This document shows, piece by piece, positions 48,407 to 57,595 of a DNA stretch of 64,000 nucleotides. The notes under the pieces were generated by a model. That model saw only the letters and a list, made by a program, of their open reading frames with translations. It had not been told where the DNA came from and made no database searches. Positions within the stretch are counted from its first letter, which is position 1; the number at the start of each line of letters is the position of its first letter. A program made the position numbers and the translations under genes. The DNA lies in NCBI GenBank assembly GCA_030653175.1, contig JAURZV010000105.1:1-64000 (forward strand), written 5' to 3'. Source of the DNA: Methylobacter sp. GTDB lineage: Bacteria; Pseudomonadota; Gammaproteobacteria; Methylococcales; Methylomonadaceae.

Positions 48407-50812
48407 TCAATCGCGCGTACTGCGATCAAGCCTGACTTCGACGATCAGAGGCAGGTGGTCGGAGGCCACCCGCGCCAGCTCCGAGTCCGGCACCTCAATG
48501 TCGGCCACCTCGAAGCAGGCGTCCACGAACACATGATCAATACGGGAGACGGGAAAACGTCCAAAAAACGTGCCCCTTGGCCGGTGGCGCTCAAGCTCGA
48601 TCTGCGCGTCGTTGAGCCGGTTGCGCATACGACGGCAAACTTTTGATGCCGGTAGCGCGTTGAAATCGCCGCACACGATCACCGGCCCCCGGCAATCGGG
48701 ATGCGCCAGCCACTCAGGACCCAGCAGCGCCTCCACCTGCGCGCGGCGTTCGTGCGGCAGCAGACCCAGATGGGTGTTTATCACCTGGATTTCCGTGCCA
48801 TGCACGTCTATCGCCACCCACAACGCCCCGCGCGGTTCCAGAAAGGGCTTGCCGGGCAGTCCCGGCAGCGCACCCGCCTTGACCAGACGTATCGGCAGAT
48901 GGGTGAGGATAGCGTCGCCGTAGCGTTCCTCCTCGAGATGCAGCGCCGGGTGAAAGTGGAAATCCATCTCCAGGTAATGCGCGATCAGGTGGGCTTGGTC
49001 GGCGCCCTCGGTGCGCGCCCGTCCTACGTCCAGCTCTTGCAAGGCCACGATGTCCGGCTGGTAGCGGGCAATCACGCGCGCGATGCGTTCCGGCGCGAGT
49101 TTGCCATCCATGCCGATGCAGCTGTGGACATTGTAGGTCATGATGCGCAGGGTCTGCGTGGTGTCCCGCCTCGGCGCCCGCGGAGCTTTGATCTCGCTGC
49201 GGCCAAGGAATTGCAATGCCGCATGGCGCAGGTCGCCGGGCCGGAGATAATCACGCCCGTTCGAAGGTAGGGGGATGTCCCGCGGCAGCAACGCAAAGGC
49301 GTTGGTCTCATCAGGCCCCGCGCCGCCGTGGGCGCCGTTCTCGATGGCGAAGCTGTAAGCCTGGCTCCCCGCGCGCCAGCCGCAGGCGATGAACTCGCCG
49401 GCGTCTGGATGGTGGCACAGGGCGATGAGGTCTTGCGTCGCCTCATCGAGAAACGGATGGTCGTCCCCAAGGACTTTGGCCGCGTCTTCCGGCAGCGCGA
49501 ACTCCCCGTCCGGTGTCCAGGCACGGACGCGACCGGGTGCGTCTTTGATGAGCACCAGCGGCGCCTTGGCCTGTTCCACCAGCGCCAAGGCCAGCGCGGC
49601 GCGTTCCGCCGCCGCCAATTCCCGTTCATAGTAGATCATCGCCACCGGCCCCAGCGGCGCCACGGTAAGCCTGAGATCGTCAGTCTCTTCCTGGCGAAGA
49701 TTATTCACCGGGAACAATCGTTGCACCTTCTTGCCGCCGAACAGCCGCACCCGTTGCAACTGTATCCCCCATTGCCCGCTTGACTGATAGCGGATCGACC
49801 TGCCCTCGTGTTCGCCGAACACTTCGGCCACGGCTTCGGCGAAGCTCCGGCCGTGCGCCTTGTCATAGGGCAGCGCGTGCTCCTGTCCGTGATCGGAGTA
49901 GATCCAGACATCATAGTGACGGCGGGCCGAACGGTGCGCCGCGCGCCAAATGCGGGCGATGGCGTCATCAATCCCCTTCAGGGTCCAGTGGGCGAACAGC
50001 GAGGACGGACCGCGCCGGTGGGCCTGCTCGTCATAGCCGAGAAAGTTCAGGTGGATGATCGGCAGGCCCCGCGCCACATCAATCTTCGTTCCGATGGTGG
50101 CGAGTTCCCGCAACAGGATGGCGATCACCACCCGGGTCGGGACAAATTTCAACTCCTTGACAAGGTCCTGGCCGTCAATTAAACCGCGCGCGCAATCGGC
50201 CGCCGCGAGCGCCAGCTCCAGCATCACGAGCACGGCGGTGCGCAGGAAACTGTACGCGTTGCTGGCGATGAGAAAAGCCACCACCAGCGGGTTGGCTGCG
50301 CGCAGCGCCGGTCCCCAGCCTTGGGATGACGGGCAGAAGTGCGCTTCCGCCGCGCCGCCGGTGTAGTTGTCCACGTAGCAACTGCCGCCCCGGAGCAAGG
50401 GCTCGCCGCCGTGGGTTGCAAGCTCGCGCTCGACCCGCGCGGCCGCCGCCGGTTCGATCATGCGCACCAGGCGTCCCGATGCGCGTTCCATGAAGTTGAA
50501 GCCCGGCACGGCGCCCTTGACGCCGTAAAAGAGCTCGCCCTGAACTGCGGCCGTCGCAGCGGGCACGCCTGCGTACTGCCGGTGCAGCCGGTAGTGTTCG
50601 CGCCGGATGAGTCGGCGCAGAAAAGGCATCTCGCCACTTTTCATCGCGCGTTCGAGCTCGCGTTGCGAAAGTCCGTCAATCTGGATCATGACCAGGCCGG
50701 GGGCGGTCTCGGTGCCTCTCGACAGCGGCAGCCGCAGCAGACGGGCCAGCCATTCACTGCGGCTGAGCCATCGGCGCAAGCGCCGGAGAAATGCCTCGAT
50801 ACGTCCGATCAC
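48407..50812 (-). CDS. Alkaline-phosphatase-like hydrolase fused to an EEP phosphodiesterase
   Basis: 801 residues in two enzymes. Residues about 35-540 resemble the alkaline-phosphatase / nucleotide-pyrophosphatase superfamily: VMIQIDGLSQREL (first metal Asp), LNFLGYDEQAHRRG, and YSDHGQEHALPYD (DHG). Residues about 565-800 form an endonuclease/exonuclease/phosphatase (EEP) domain: MTYNVHSCIG, IVALQELDVG, NTHLGLLP, CGDFNALP and RIDHVFVD...SDHLPLIVEV. All EEP catalytic residues are visible. Targets may be phospholipid head groups or other phosphodiesters; related EEP proteins such as YbhP sit beside lipid genes. Last gene of the GC-rich operon, overlapping the glycosyltransferase by 4 bp. The fusion order is uncommon. 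Confidence 0.85.
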   Translation of the reverse strand: MIGRIEAFLRRLRRWLSRSEWLARLLRLPLSRGTETAPGLVMIQIDGLSQRELERAMKSGEMPFLRRLIRREHYRLHRQYAGVPAATAAVQGELFYGVKGAVPGFNFMERASGRLVRMIEPAAAARVERELATHGGEPLLRGGSCYVDNYTGGAAEAHFCPSSQGWGPALRAANPLVVAFLIASNAYSFLRTAVLVMLELALAAADCARGLIDGQDLVKELKFVPTRVVIAILLRELATIGTKIDVARGLPIIHLNFLGYDEQAHRRGPSSLFAHWTLKGIDDAIARIWRAAHRSARRHYDVWIYSDHGQEHALPYDKAHGRSFAEAVAEVFGEHEGRSIRYQSSGQWGIQLQRVRLFGGKKVQRLFPVNNLRQEETDDLRLTVAPLGPVAMIYYERELAAAERAALALALVEQAKAPLVLIKDAPGRVRAWTPDGEFALPEDAAKVLGDDHPFLDEATQDLIALCHHPDAGEFIACGWRAGSQAYSFAIENGAHGGAGPDETNAFALLPRDIPLPSNGRDYLRPGDLRHAALQFLGRSEIKAPRAPRRDTTQTLRIMTYNVHSCIGMDGKLAPERIARVIARYQPDIVALQELDVGRARTEGADQAHLIAHYLEMDFHFHPALHLEEERYGDAILTHLPIRLVKAGALPGLPGKPFLEPRGALWVAIDVHGTEIQVINTHLGLLPHERRAQVEALLGPEWLAHPDCRGPVIVCGDFNALPASKVCRRMRNRLNDAQIELERHRPRGTFFGRFPVSRIDHVFVDACFEVADIEVPDSELARVASDHLPLIVEVRLDRSTRD

Positions 50813-52098
50813 CTAAGCCCCCCGTCCTGCGGCTGCGACCCGCCGAATACGGCGCCGGCGGCGTCTGCCAAGCCCTTGAGGATGTCCCATTCGGCCTTGA
50901 TGAGATGCAGCACGCGCTCCCACTGCGCATCTTCTGCAGTACGATCGGCCAAGGTGCGCGCGCGCAATACTTCGTAGCAGGCCAGGGCCGTGTCCGCCGA
51001 GCACGGCATGGAAAAATCTTCAGCGGTGGCACGCGCGCATTGTTTGAGTTCTTGCCGCTTCGGACAAGGCAGGCCGGCCACCCATTGCAATGCCGAAGCG
51101 AATGCCTCGGCTGTCTCCTCATGGAGCAGCCGCCCATTGCGCCGGTCCTTGACCACTTCCCGCACACCGGGCGCATCCAGACCCACCACCGGCACGCATG
51201 CGGCCATGGCCTCGGTCAGCACCATGCCCTGGGTCTCGCTCTTGGAGGCGAAAACGAATACGTCCATGGCGTGGTAGGCATCGGCCAATTGCGGCGGTTC
51301 GAGGTTCCCCGCCACGTGCATGCGCTCGCTCAAGCCCGCGCGCTCGAATATCGCCCGCATATCCGCCTCCGACGAGCCCTTGCCTACCAGCAGGAAATGG
51401 GCGCGGGGCGCCGTCTTAAGAAAGCTGACTACCGCCTCGGCCAGAAACACCAGATTCTTCTCCGGCGCCAGCCGCCCCAGGTGACCGGCCACAAAGGCGT
51501 TCCCGGGTATGCCCATCCTCCTGCGGAAACCCGGCCCATCCCCTCGCGCGAAGCGCTCCACGTTCACGCCGGTGGGCACCACCGCGACGGGCGCCTCGAC
51601 CCCGCGCTCGCGCAGCAAGGCAGCAATGCTTTCGCTGGGGGCGAACACCTGGTCGCACAGGTTGGCGTAGCGGGTGGCCAGCTCGATCACGAAGCGCCGG
51701 AAGCCCGGCGAGTCCCCCGGCACGTAGTGGGTGTACTGCTCGTACAGGGTGTGATGGGTGAAGACGAGCGGCAGCTTGCGGTAGCGCGCCACGCGCAGCG
51801 CCGTCATGCCGAGGAGATACGGGTGGTGGGAATGCACGAGGTCGGGGCGGAAGGCATCAAGGGCCTCGGTGAGCAGGCCGGAAACCGGCAGCACGGCGGA
51901 AAAATCGCTGCCGTTGAAGTTCTGGATGGCCGGGATGCGCACCACGTCGGTCTCGTCTTGCGGCTGGCTGGCGAACTCCGGCGCCACCACCAGCACGCGG
52001 TGGCCGCGGCGGCGGTACTCGGCGGTGAAAGCCTCCACCGAGCGCGCCACCCCGCCCACATGCGGCGTATAGGTATTGGTCAGCATGACGATGTTCAT
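50809..52098 (-). CDS. Glycosyltransferase family 4 protein
   Basis: 429 residues of GT-B fold. The N-terminal NTYTPHVGGVARSVEAF, DLVHSHHPYLLG, and the nucleotide-sugar motif with two glutamates in SKSETQGMVLTEAMA are typical GT4. It is similar in style to diacylglycerol or phosphatidylinositol glycosyltransferases, so a glycolipid product is plausible but unproven. It overlaps both neighbours by 4 bp. Confidence 0.88.
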   Translation of the reverse strand: MNIVMLTNTYTPHVGGVARSVEAFTAEYRRRGHRVLVVAPEFASQPQDETDVVRIPAIQNFNGSDFSAVLPVSGLLTEALDAFRPDLVHSHHPYLLGMTALRVARYRKLPLVFTHHTLYEQYTHYVPGDSPGFRRFVIELATRYANLCDQVFAPSESIAALLRERGVEAPVAVVPTGVNVERFARGDGPGFRRRMGIPGNAFVAGHLGRLAPEKNLVFLAEAVVSFLKTAPRAHFLLVGKGSSEADMRAIFERAGLSERMHVAGNLEPPQLADAYHAMDVFVFASKSETQGMVLTEAMAACVPVVGLDAPGVREVVKDRRNGRLLHEETAEAFASALQWVAGLPCPKRQELKQCARATAEDFSMPCSADTALACYEVLRARTLADRTAEDAQWERVLHLIKAEWDILKGLADAAGAVFGGSQPQDGGLR

Positions 52099-54401
52099 AC
52101 GTTTTCTTGCGCCAGTTCCACGGATGCCGCACCCGGTTGGGCGACGACGGGCCGAAAGCCGGGCAGGCGCACCTCGATGGCCGGCGCTGCGCCATGCCAG
52201 GCGCCGCGCCAGGCGACGGTCACGCGTCCGGTGTCTTCACTGCGCTCGGCGGTGAGTGAGACCGGGCCGAAGGCCGTCGGCGCGGGGCCGAACGTCAGCA
52301 GCGCCGCGCCGCCCGCGAGCCAGCGCGCCGGCACGCCCTGGCACAGAATCAGACTTTCATCCTCCTCACGCACGAAACAGTTGCGCATCATCAGCACCCA
52401 CTCCGCCGCCGCCCACACATGCTGACCGTCACCCATGCAGCCGCCGCGGGTGCGCGGGTGTATCGCCTCGGGCCACTGGCCGGTGGGCGAGGCCAGCTTT
52501 GCGACCGCGTCCATCAGTGCCAGGTAGCGGGGGTCGCCGGCGCGCAGCAGCACCTGGGCCAGGTGCAGGGTCAGGTAAGGGTTGATGCCGGAGTGAATCA
52601 TGTCCTGGAAAAACCCGCCCTCAACCAGGCAGTGCTCCAGCAGAAACTCGACCGTATCGAGCAGGCGCGGATCATCCGCCGCACAGAGTTGCGCCGGGTA
52701 GCCCACGGCCAGCGAGCCGATGGCGCCGGCGTCCAGACGGCGGTAGGGCGAGGCCGGCATCGCGGGCCGGCCGAGGCGCTTGGCCACCCCGGCGAGGCTG
52801 CGCTCGACGGCCTGCTGAAATTTTCCGGCTTCGCGTGTGAATTCCTCGCGCAAGGCGTCCTCGCCCGTGAGGCCGCACAGCGCCGCCGCCGAGCGCAGTC
52901 CGGCGATGCCCCAGAAGTCGTCCCAATAATAATAGTCATTGGGGCCGAGATGCTCGGCGGAAAATCCCGCCGGCAGCAAGCCGGCGTGCGGGGCATCCGT
53001 ATCTTCAGCCAGGCGCTTGCGCATGACCCAGCGCGCGCCCCGCTCGATAGCCTTGCGCCATTGCGGCTTGGGCGCGCGCCCCGTCAGTTCGCAGAAGCGG
53101 CGCATGATCCACAGCGCCTCGCCGTTGGAGTCCCATTCGCCATCCTGGGAATGAAAATAGCCGAGCGCGGTCTGGCGGGGCGGAAAGCGGTCCAGCGCGC
53201 GCTCGGCACGCTCGGTTAAACCGGCGCACAACAGGCCGTGAATGATGAAAGCGGCATCGCGGAACCAGAAGCGCTTGTAGGTATACGGGCCGGGATAAAC
53301 GTCATCGGGCGAGTGCAGAATCAGCGTGCGCAACGCCGCATCGTACAGGAACTGAAAATGCGCATCGGGAACGCGCAATTGACAGTGACCATGCAGGCTT
53401 TTTTCCCAAGAGCTGTCAGGTAGCCGCGCGGTCTTATGGGAGTTCCCCAGCGGCACGCTGACGCGGATCGTGCGCTGCTGGCCGGGTTCCAGCCTGAACA
53501 GTGCCGCCGCCGTGACCATGCCCACCTCGCAAACGCCGCGCTGCTGATCCTCAAGGTCGTGCAGATGGATATACACATCGCCGGCCCGGTAGCCGGATAC
53601 ATGATGCCGTTCTGCCGGGGCGTCGAACTCAACGGCCCGCTGTCCCTCAATATTCCAAGCGTTGCGTTCAGGCGACAGTATCACTTCATGGATGAAACTG
53701 ATCCCCTCCGGGTTATAAGGGCGTAGCGCCAGCACCAGCCAGCCTGCGCAATCCGCGTGCGCGGTCAGCGCCAGCTCACAGATCGGCTGAGCGGAGGTCG
53801 GCTTGACCGTAGCGCGGCTGGTCAGCTCAAGTCCCGCCGCGCGGCTTGCCGTGACGATGTCCACCCCGTCGCCGATGTCGAGGCGCTGCTCGGTCGCTCC
53901 CGGCATCCTGCCTCCCGCGACACTGGCGCATCCCTGCACGGCGCAGGTATCGGTGCGCGAGGGCAGCAGCCAGCGCCCGTCGTCGGTCATGATCCAGCCT
54001 TCCAGCGACCAGCCGTCGAACAGCGGCGTGAGCAAGCCGCGCGGGTCAACGATGGGCAGTTCCGGGCAGTCGGGCCGGCCGACGGCGGTCCAGTTGCGGT
54101 GGGTGAGATTGACATGGGTAATGGAGAAGGCCCGCGGCACGAAGGCGTCGTCATGGGGATCGAACTGGCGCTCGATCCAGTAAGGCCACACCCAGTCCAG
54201 GTTGTGCTGGATCACCCGGCTGTTGATGAGGCCGCGGGCGTGGAACACCACCCCGGCGCGCAACAGCTCGATGGGTTCGCCCACCTCGGAGGGCTGAGCG
54301 AAGCGGTGCAGACCCGCCAGCACGCTCATCGGATCGAGAAAACCGTGGGCGCGAGCCACGCGACGAATCAAAAAGCGCCAGGGTAACCATTTCATCCACA
54401 T
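52095..54401 (-). CDS. Glycoside hydrolase, GH15/amylo-glucosidase-like
   Basis: About 768 residues. The N-terminal part is a beta-rich domain; the C-terminal half is an alpha/alpha barrel with YKRFWFRDAAFIIHGLL and DGEWDSNGEALWIMRRFCEL, like GH15 or glycogen-debranching enzymes. Catalytic acids are probably Glu/Asp in these motifs. The longer open frame (to 54518) overlaps the VTT gene by over 100 bp; the ATG at 54401 shares one base with the VTT stop (TGATG) and has AAGGAG at good spacing. Substrate unknown; it may trim an oligosaccharide made by the adjacent GT4. Confidence 0.78.
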   Translation of the reverse strand: MWMKWLPWRFLIRRVARAHGFLDPMSVLAGLHRFAQPSEVGEPIELLRAGVVFHARGLINSRVIQHNLDWVWPYWIERQFDPHDDAFVPRAFSITHVNLTHRNWTAVGRPDCPELPIVDPRGLLTPLFDGWSLEGWIMTDDGRWLLPSRTDTCAVQGCASVAGGRMPGATEQRLDIGDGVDIVTASRAAGLELTSRATVKPTSAQPICELALTAHADCAGWLVLALRPYNPEGISFIHEVILSPERNAWNIEGQRAVEFDAPAERHHVSGYRAGDVYIHLHDLEDQQRGVCEVGMVTAAALFRLEPGQQRTIRVSVPLGNSHKTARLPDSSWEKSLHGHCQLRVPDAHFQFLYDAALRTLILHSPDDVYPGPYTYKRFWFRDAAFIIHGLLCAGLTERAERALDRFPPRQTALGYFHSQDGEWDSNGEALWIMRRFCELTGRAPKPQWRKAIERGARWVMRKRLAEDTDAPHAGLLPAGFSAEHLGPNDYYYWDDFWGIAGLRSAAALCGLTGEDALREEFTREAGKFQQAVERSLAGVAKRLGRPAMPASPYRRLDAGAIGSLAVGYPAQLCAADDPRLLDTVEFLLEHCLVEGGFFQDMIHSGINPYLTLHLAQVLLRAGDPRYLALMDAVAKLASPTGQWPEAIHPRTRGGCMGDGQHVWAAAEWVLMMRNCFVREEDESLILCQGVPARWLAGGAALLTFGPAPTAFGPVSLTAERSEDTGRVTVAWRGAWHGAAPAIEVRLPGFRPVVAQPGAASVELAQENV

Positions 54402-55132
54402 CAGTTGTCTCCTTCTTTCATTGTTTGCATGTATTTGGCCAAGGCCCGGCGGGCCAGGCGATTGAAATAGATTAGCAAGGCGATGGTCGCGACAAAACCG
54501 CCGCCGTAGAGACCCCATTCCAGCGACGTGCGTTCCGCGTTGCGCGTCCCCAAGGTGACGGTCTCGACGGCGATCGAACCAAGATACACCATGTACAGCG
54601 CGAACGGGATGCCGCCGACGAAGGTGCCCACTACGAAACCGCGCAGCGAAAAGCGCGTCAGCCCGAAGAAGTAATTGGACAGCTTGAAGGGGAAGAACGG
54701 CACCAGCCGGCTCAGCAACACGATCTTCCAGCCCTGCGGCGTGATTTCATCGCTGACCAGCTTCAGCCTGGCATGCGCCAGGACGAAGCGCGCGGCCCGC
54801 GCACCGAACAGGTGGCGCGCAATCAGGAAAGCGAGCGTCGCGCCCAAGGTCTCGCCGACCACCACGTAGACCGTACCCTCCACCACGCCGAACACAAACC
54901 CGGCACCGGTGGTGAGCATCGCCCCCGGCAGCACCAGCACCACCACCAGCATCATGATCAGGATGAACAACAGCGGCGCCCACGCGCCCTGTACGTCCAG
55001 CCATGCGTCCAGGCGCTCCAGCAACTGGAGCGCCTGCTCGTGGGTGCTTAAATAAATCAGTACAGCGAGGACGGCGGCCATGAACAGGATGCTGACGGCG
55101 ATGCTCCAGGCTGGCGACGCTCCTCGAATCAT
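54401..55132 (-). CDS. VTT-domain (TVP38/TMEM64, DedA-like) membrane protein
   Basis: 243 residues with five or six membrane segments. LPGAMLTTGAGFVFGVVEGTVYVVVGETLGATLAFLIARH is a long VTT/SNARE-associated signature (about residues 68-108), followed by LLSRLVPFFPFKLSNYFFGLTRFSLRGFVVGTFVGGIPF. DedA-superfamily members move or scramble phospholipids. It is directly upstream of and coupled to the glycosidase gene, consistent with a lipid-related operon. Confidence 0.9.
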   Translation of the reverse strand: MIRGASPAWSIAVSILFMAAVLAVLIYLSTHEQALQLLERLDAWLDVQGAWAPLLFILIMMLVVVLVLPGAMLTTGAGFVFGVVEGTVYVVVGETLGATLAFLIARHLFGARAARFVLAHARLKLVSDEITPQGWKIVLLSRLVPFFPFKLSNYFFGLTRFSLRGFVVGTFVGGIPFALYMVYLGSIAVETVTLGTRNAERTSLEWGLYGGGFVATIALLIYFNRLARRALAKYMQTMKEGDN

Positions 55133-55201
55133 GGCATCCCTTTGAAGGCTTTTCGCGACGATTGCGCATAGAACGTGGACAGGGCTTCCGTCATTTCAGC
55201 C

Positions 55202-55667
55202 TCACAAGATTCGGCGCCGCTTCAAATGCCGCACGATCCAATACGCCGCCGGCGCGGCGATCACATGCTTGGCCGTGTGGCCGCTGACGAGGTCGCCGGT
55301 CGGTATGAAAATCAGGCGGTCGCTCAAGTCGAACAGCAAGGCCGGCGCATAAAACCCGATGACGGCCAGGATGTCGCGGTCGCCGCTGTAACGCGACGGA
55401 TAAAGCCAGAGCAGCAGCGGAGTGAGCTGCATCAGGCCGTAAGTCGCCCATACCGTGCGCTTCGCTCGCCATTGCCGCCCGATCCCACACCAGCCGCCCG
55501 TTGTCGAGCGCCAAGTGTAGAAACCCGAGCCGAAGCCGACCAGAATGGCGGCGAAAAAAAACAGTGCGTAGGGCAGCGCCGCGCAAGAAGCGCAGGCCGA
55601 CCGCCGCCACCAGCAGCCACAGGTCAAGTGCTTTCGTGCGTGGACTGGTGTTGCGCCAAGTACTCAT
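55202..55667 (-). pseudogene. Ceramidase-like membrane protein with frameshifts
   Basis: The start (MSTWRNTSPRTKALDLWLLVAAVGL) is in one frame, then ALPYALFFFAAILVGFGSGF in another, LALDNGRLVWDR back in the first, and LMQLTPLLLWLYPSRYSGDRD...DLVSGHTAKHVIAAPAAYWIV in the second. Assembled, these pieces give an alkaline-ceramidase-like protein with conserved Asn, Asp and His residues (DNGRLVWDR, SGHTAKH). At least three frame changes are needed, so it is a decayed gene or badly read GC-rich sequence. It overlaps the stop of the upstream hydrolase (ATGA). Confidence 0.7.
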
Positions 55668-56914
55668 ACCGCCTCCCCGCGCTGCGCCAGCAGCAGATCG
55701 ATCACCCGCCACAGCCGCCATAGGTCGGGGATATCCTCGCTCCAGAAGCGCCACGAGAACAGATTGGAAAAACTCAGTTCGACATGACCGAGGACGTGAT
55801 TGATGAGGAACACTCTGGCCTGCCCCTGCGGCACGGCGGCGGCGAGCGCCAAGCTCTCCGGGTAGGGAATGAGATTGTCGTTCCTGCCGTGCACCAGGAT
55901 GAGGCGCGCTTTGAGCGGCTTCAGATCGTGGCGCGCCAGGTCGAGGCCTTCTATATCCGCACGCATGGCCGCGGGCAGACTTGCGAGCAGTTCGGCAAAG
56001 TGTGCGTGGTCGGTATTGATGGCCAGCGCATACACTGCCTGGGCCTCGTTGCTCAATTCCGTAGCGAGCGGCGTCAGGTCGGCTTGAGAGTCGCGCATGC
56101 GCAGCGCCACCATCCGGTCAAACACCCTGCGATCACCGTCCGCCAGATAGTCCAGGCTGGAATAAACCAGTACCATTTTGCCGGTGTCGTCCGGGGTGAT
56201 GTAATGCCACTTGCCCGCATGTTCAAACCAGCCGGTGGTGAAGAAGCGCATCGCGCGCGGCAGGTCGTGGTAGCCGCCGAGGCCTACGATGAAGCGTACC
56301 TGTTCCCGGATGTCGTCTGCCAGTGCAGCGAGTAGCGCGGGACCGACCGAATAGCTGAAGGCGAACATACCGACACGGCCGTCAGAGGCGAGTTCGGGTC
56401 GTCCGGCCAGCCAGGCGAACGCATCCGCGATCTCCCGAGTATCCGAGGGGCGGATGCGCAGCTCGCGAAAACCCTCCATCTCGGGCGCCAGCACCGCAAA
56501 GCCGACGCGCGCCAGGGTGGTTGTAAAGGCGACAAAACGCGGGTCATTCTTGCCCTGCGGTACTGCACCCGGAACGGCAACAATGGCAGCACGGGGGCAG
56601 TTAGTGTCGAGCTTAACTGCCCCCTGTGAATCGGCGGTAACCGAGGGATATGCACAGCCCTCAATCTCGTTGGGCAGGTAAAGATCAGCGCGGCGCGGCC
56701 GCCCCGACACCGTATATTCAATGGTGCGCCGCAGCGGCGCGGCGGTCGTCTGTTTGAGCCTGGAGTCGGCATCGCCGGCAGCGAAATCCTGCAGCAGCAG
56801 CGCGGCTTCAAAGTGACGCGTCGGCGCGCAGCCCGCCAGCAACAGGAGAAGGAGCGCCAGGAGGTACGCCGAGGCAAGTACGCCGCGTATCATGCGGGGA
56901 GAACATGATCGCAT
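55664..56914 (-). CDS. Alpha/beta-hydrolase lipoprotein
   Basis: About 416 residues. The N-terminus (MRSCSPRMIRGVLASAYLLALLLLLLAGC) is a lipoprotein signal with lipobox LLAGC. The body shows AAIVAVPGAVP, a nucleophile elbow-like FAFSYSVGPALLAAL, and a C-terminal LILVHGRNDNLIPYPES...NHVLGHVEL with Asp and His, as in alpha/beta hydrolases; the elbow has Ser in SYS. First gene of the GC-rich operon. The open frame extends to 56980, but 56914 (or 56893) starts immediately at the signal peptide. Confidence 0.72.
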   Translation of the reverse strand: MRSCSPRMIRGVLASAYLLALLLLLLAGCAPTRHFEAALLLQDFAAGDADSRLKQTTAAPLRRTIEYTVSGRPRRADLYLPNEIEGCAYPSVTADSQGAVKLDTNCPRAAIVAVPGAVPQGKNDPRFVAFTTTLARVGFAVLAPEMEGFRELRIRPSDTREIADAFAWLAGRPELASDGRVGMFAFSYSVGPALLAALADDIREQVRFIVGLGGYHDLPRAMRFFTTGWFEHAGKWHYITPDDTGKMVLVYSSLDYLADGDRRVFDRMVALRMRDSQADLTPLATELSNEAQAVYALAINTDHAHFAELLASLPAAMRADIEGLDLARHDLKPLKARLILVHGRNDNLIPYPESLALAAAVPQGQARVFLINHVLGHVELSFSNLFSWRFWSEDIPDLWRLWRVIDLLLAQRGEAV

Positions 56915-57002
56915 GGAACTATACAAATAACACACCACGGCATCGTCTATGCAGGGCAAACGCATTAAAATATTTAACAAAATAAGACATTAGGTGATTT
57001 CC

Positions 57003-57430
57003 TCAAATTAGTTTACCCATCAGGATGTCCCATTTGGGCAGGATTGGGTTACGTTCCAGTCTGACTTCAATCGCCAACATTGCTGTCTTGGACAGTGAAA
57101 TTCCTTCCCATGTCATGCTTCTTGCCCATTCCAGCATGGTTTCGGCGGTTACCCATCTGGCGCCATTCCAATGCTGCTCCAAAATACCCCAGCAACGCTC
57201 AATCGGATTGTACTTGCTGTGATAAGAGGTGGATAGTACAACAGTTGGACTATTTTACTGGTAGGTCGGCAAATTCCATCATACGCTTAAGGAACTGCAA
57301 CGCACACCACTGTTTTCCGGGCCATTGTCGACCTTGATCCGGATGTGCGCGATAGCCGCCCGATCATGCGCGGAGGTATTTTTCCACCAGCCCATCAACC
57401 TATAGTAGCCGGAGCTGGTAAAGCGACATT
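57003..57430 (-). pseudogene. Remnant of a DDE transposase (ISAzo13/IS630-like)
   Basis: Minus-strand reading gives the end of a DDE transposase: MGWWKNTSAHD, VDNGPENSG (catalytic Asp), FLKRMMEFADL, then HSKYNPIERCWGILEQHWNG (catalytic Glu) and SMTWEGISLSK to a TGA at 57003. Frames change at least twice and the N-terminal half is missing. It lies at the edge of the GC-rich operon and may mark how that segment arrived. Confidence 0.78.
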
Positions 57431-57436
57431 TGAAAT

Positions 57437-57472
57437 ACCCTCACCCTAGCCCTCTCCCGAGGAGAGAGGGGA
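57437..57472. repeat. CCCTCTCCC-type REP element
   Basis: CCCTCACCCTAGCCCTCTCC is followed by GAGGAGAGAGGG, a palindrome of the kind whose arms also flank the insert in hsdM (31972-32055). It sits beside the transposase remnant. Confidence 0.65.
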
Positions 57473-57595
57473 CTTTGTTGCCTTACCAACTTCAGATCCT
57501 ATACCATGGCTTAATGCAAGTCATTCAGGTATTTCAATTCACAACGCTTTGGCTAACTGATTTTTTTAGGTTTACCGAACATCGTCTTATTCGAA

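Noticed and set aside
50791-52425. Plus-strand 544-residue open frame in the GC-rich operon
   Set aside because: It lies fully opposite the glycosyltransferase and glycosidase genes; long open frames are expected on the antisense strand of GC-rich DNA.
52419-54386. Plus-strand open frames of 266 and 209 residues
   Set aside because: Opposite the glycosidase gene, with no motif or ribosome site; GC-rich shadows.
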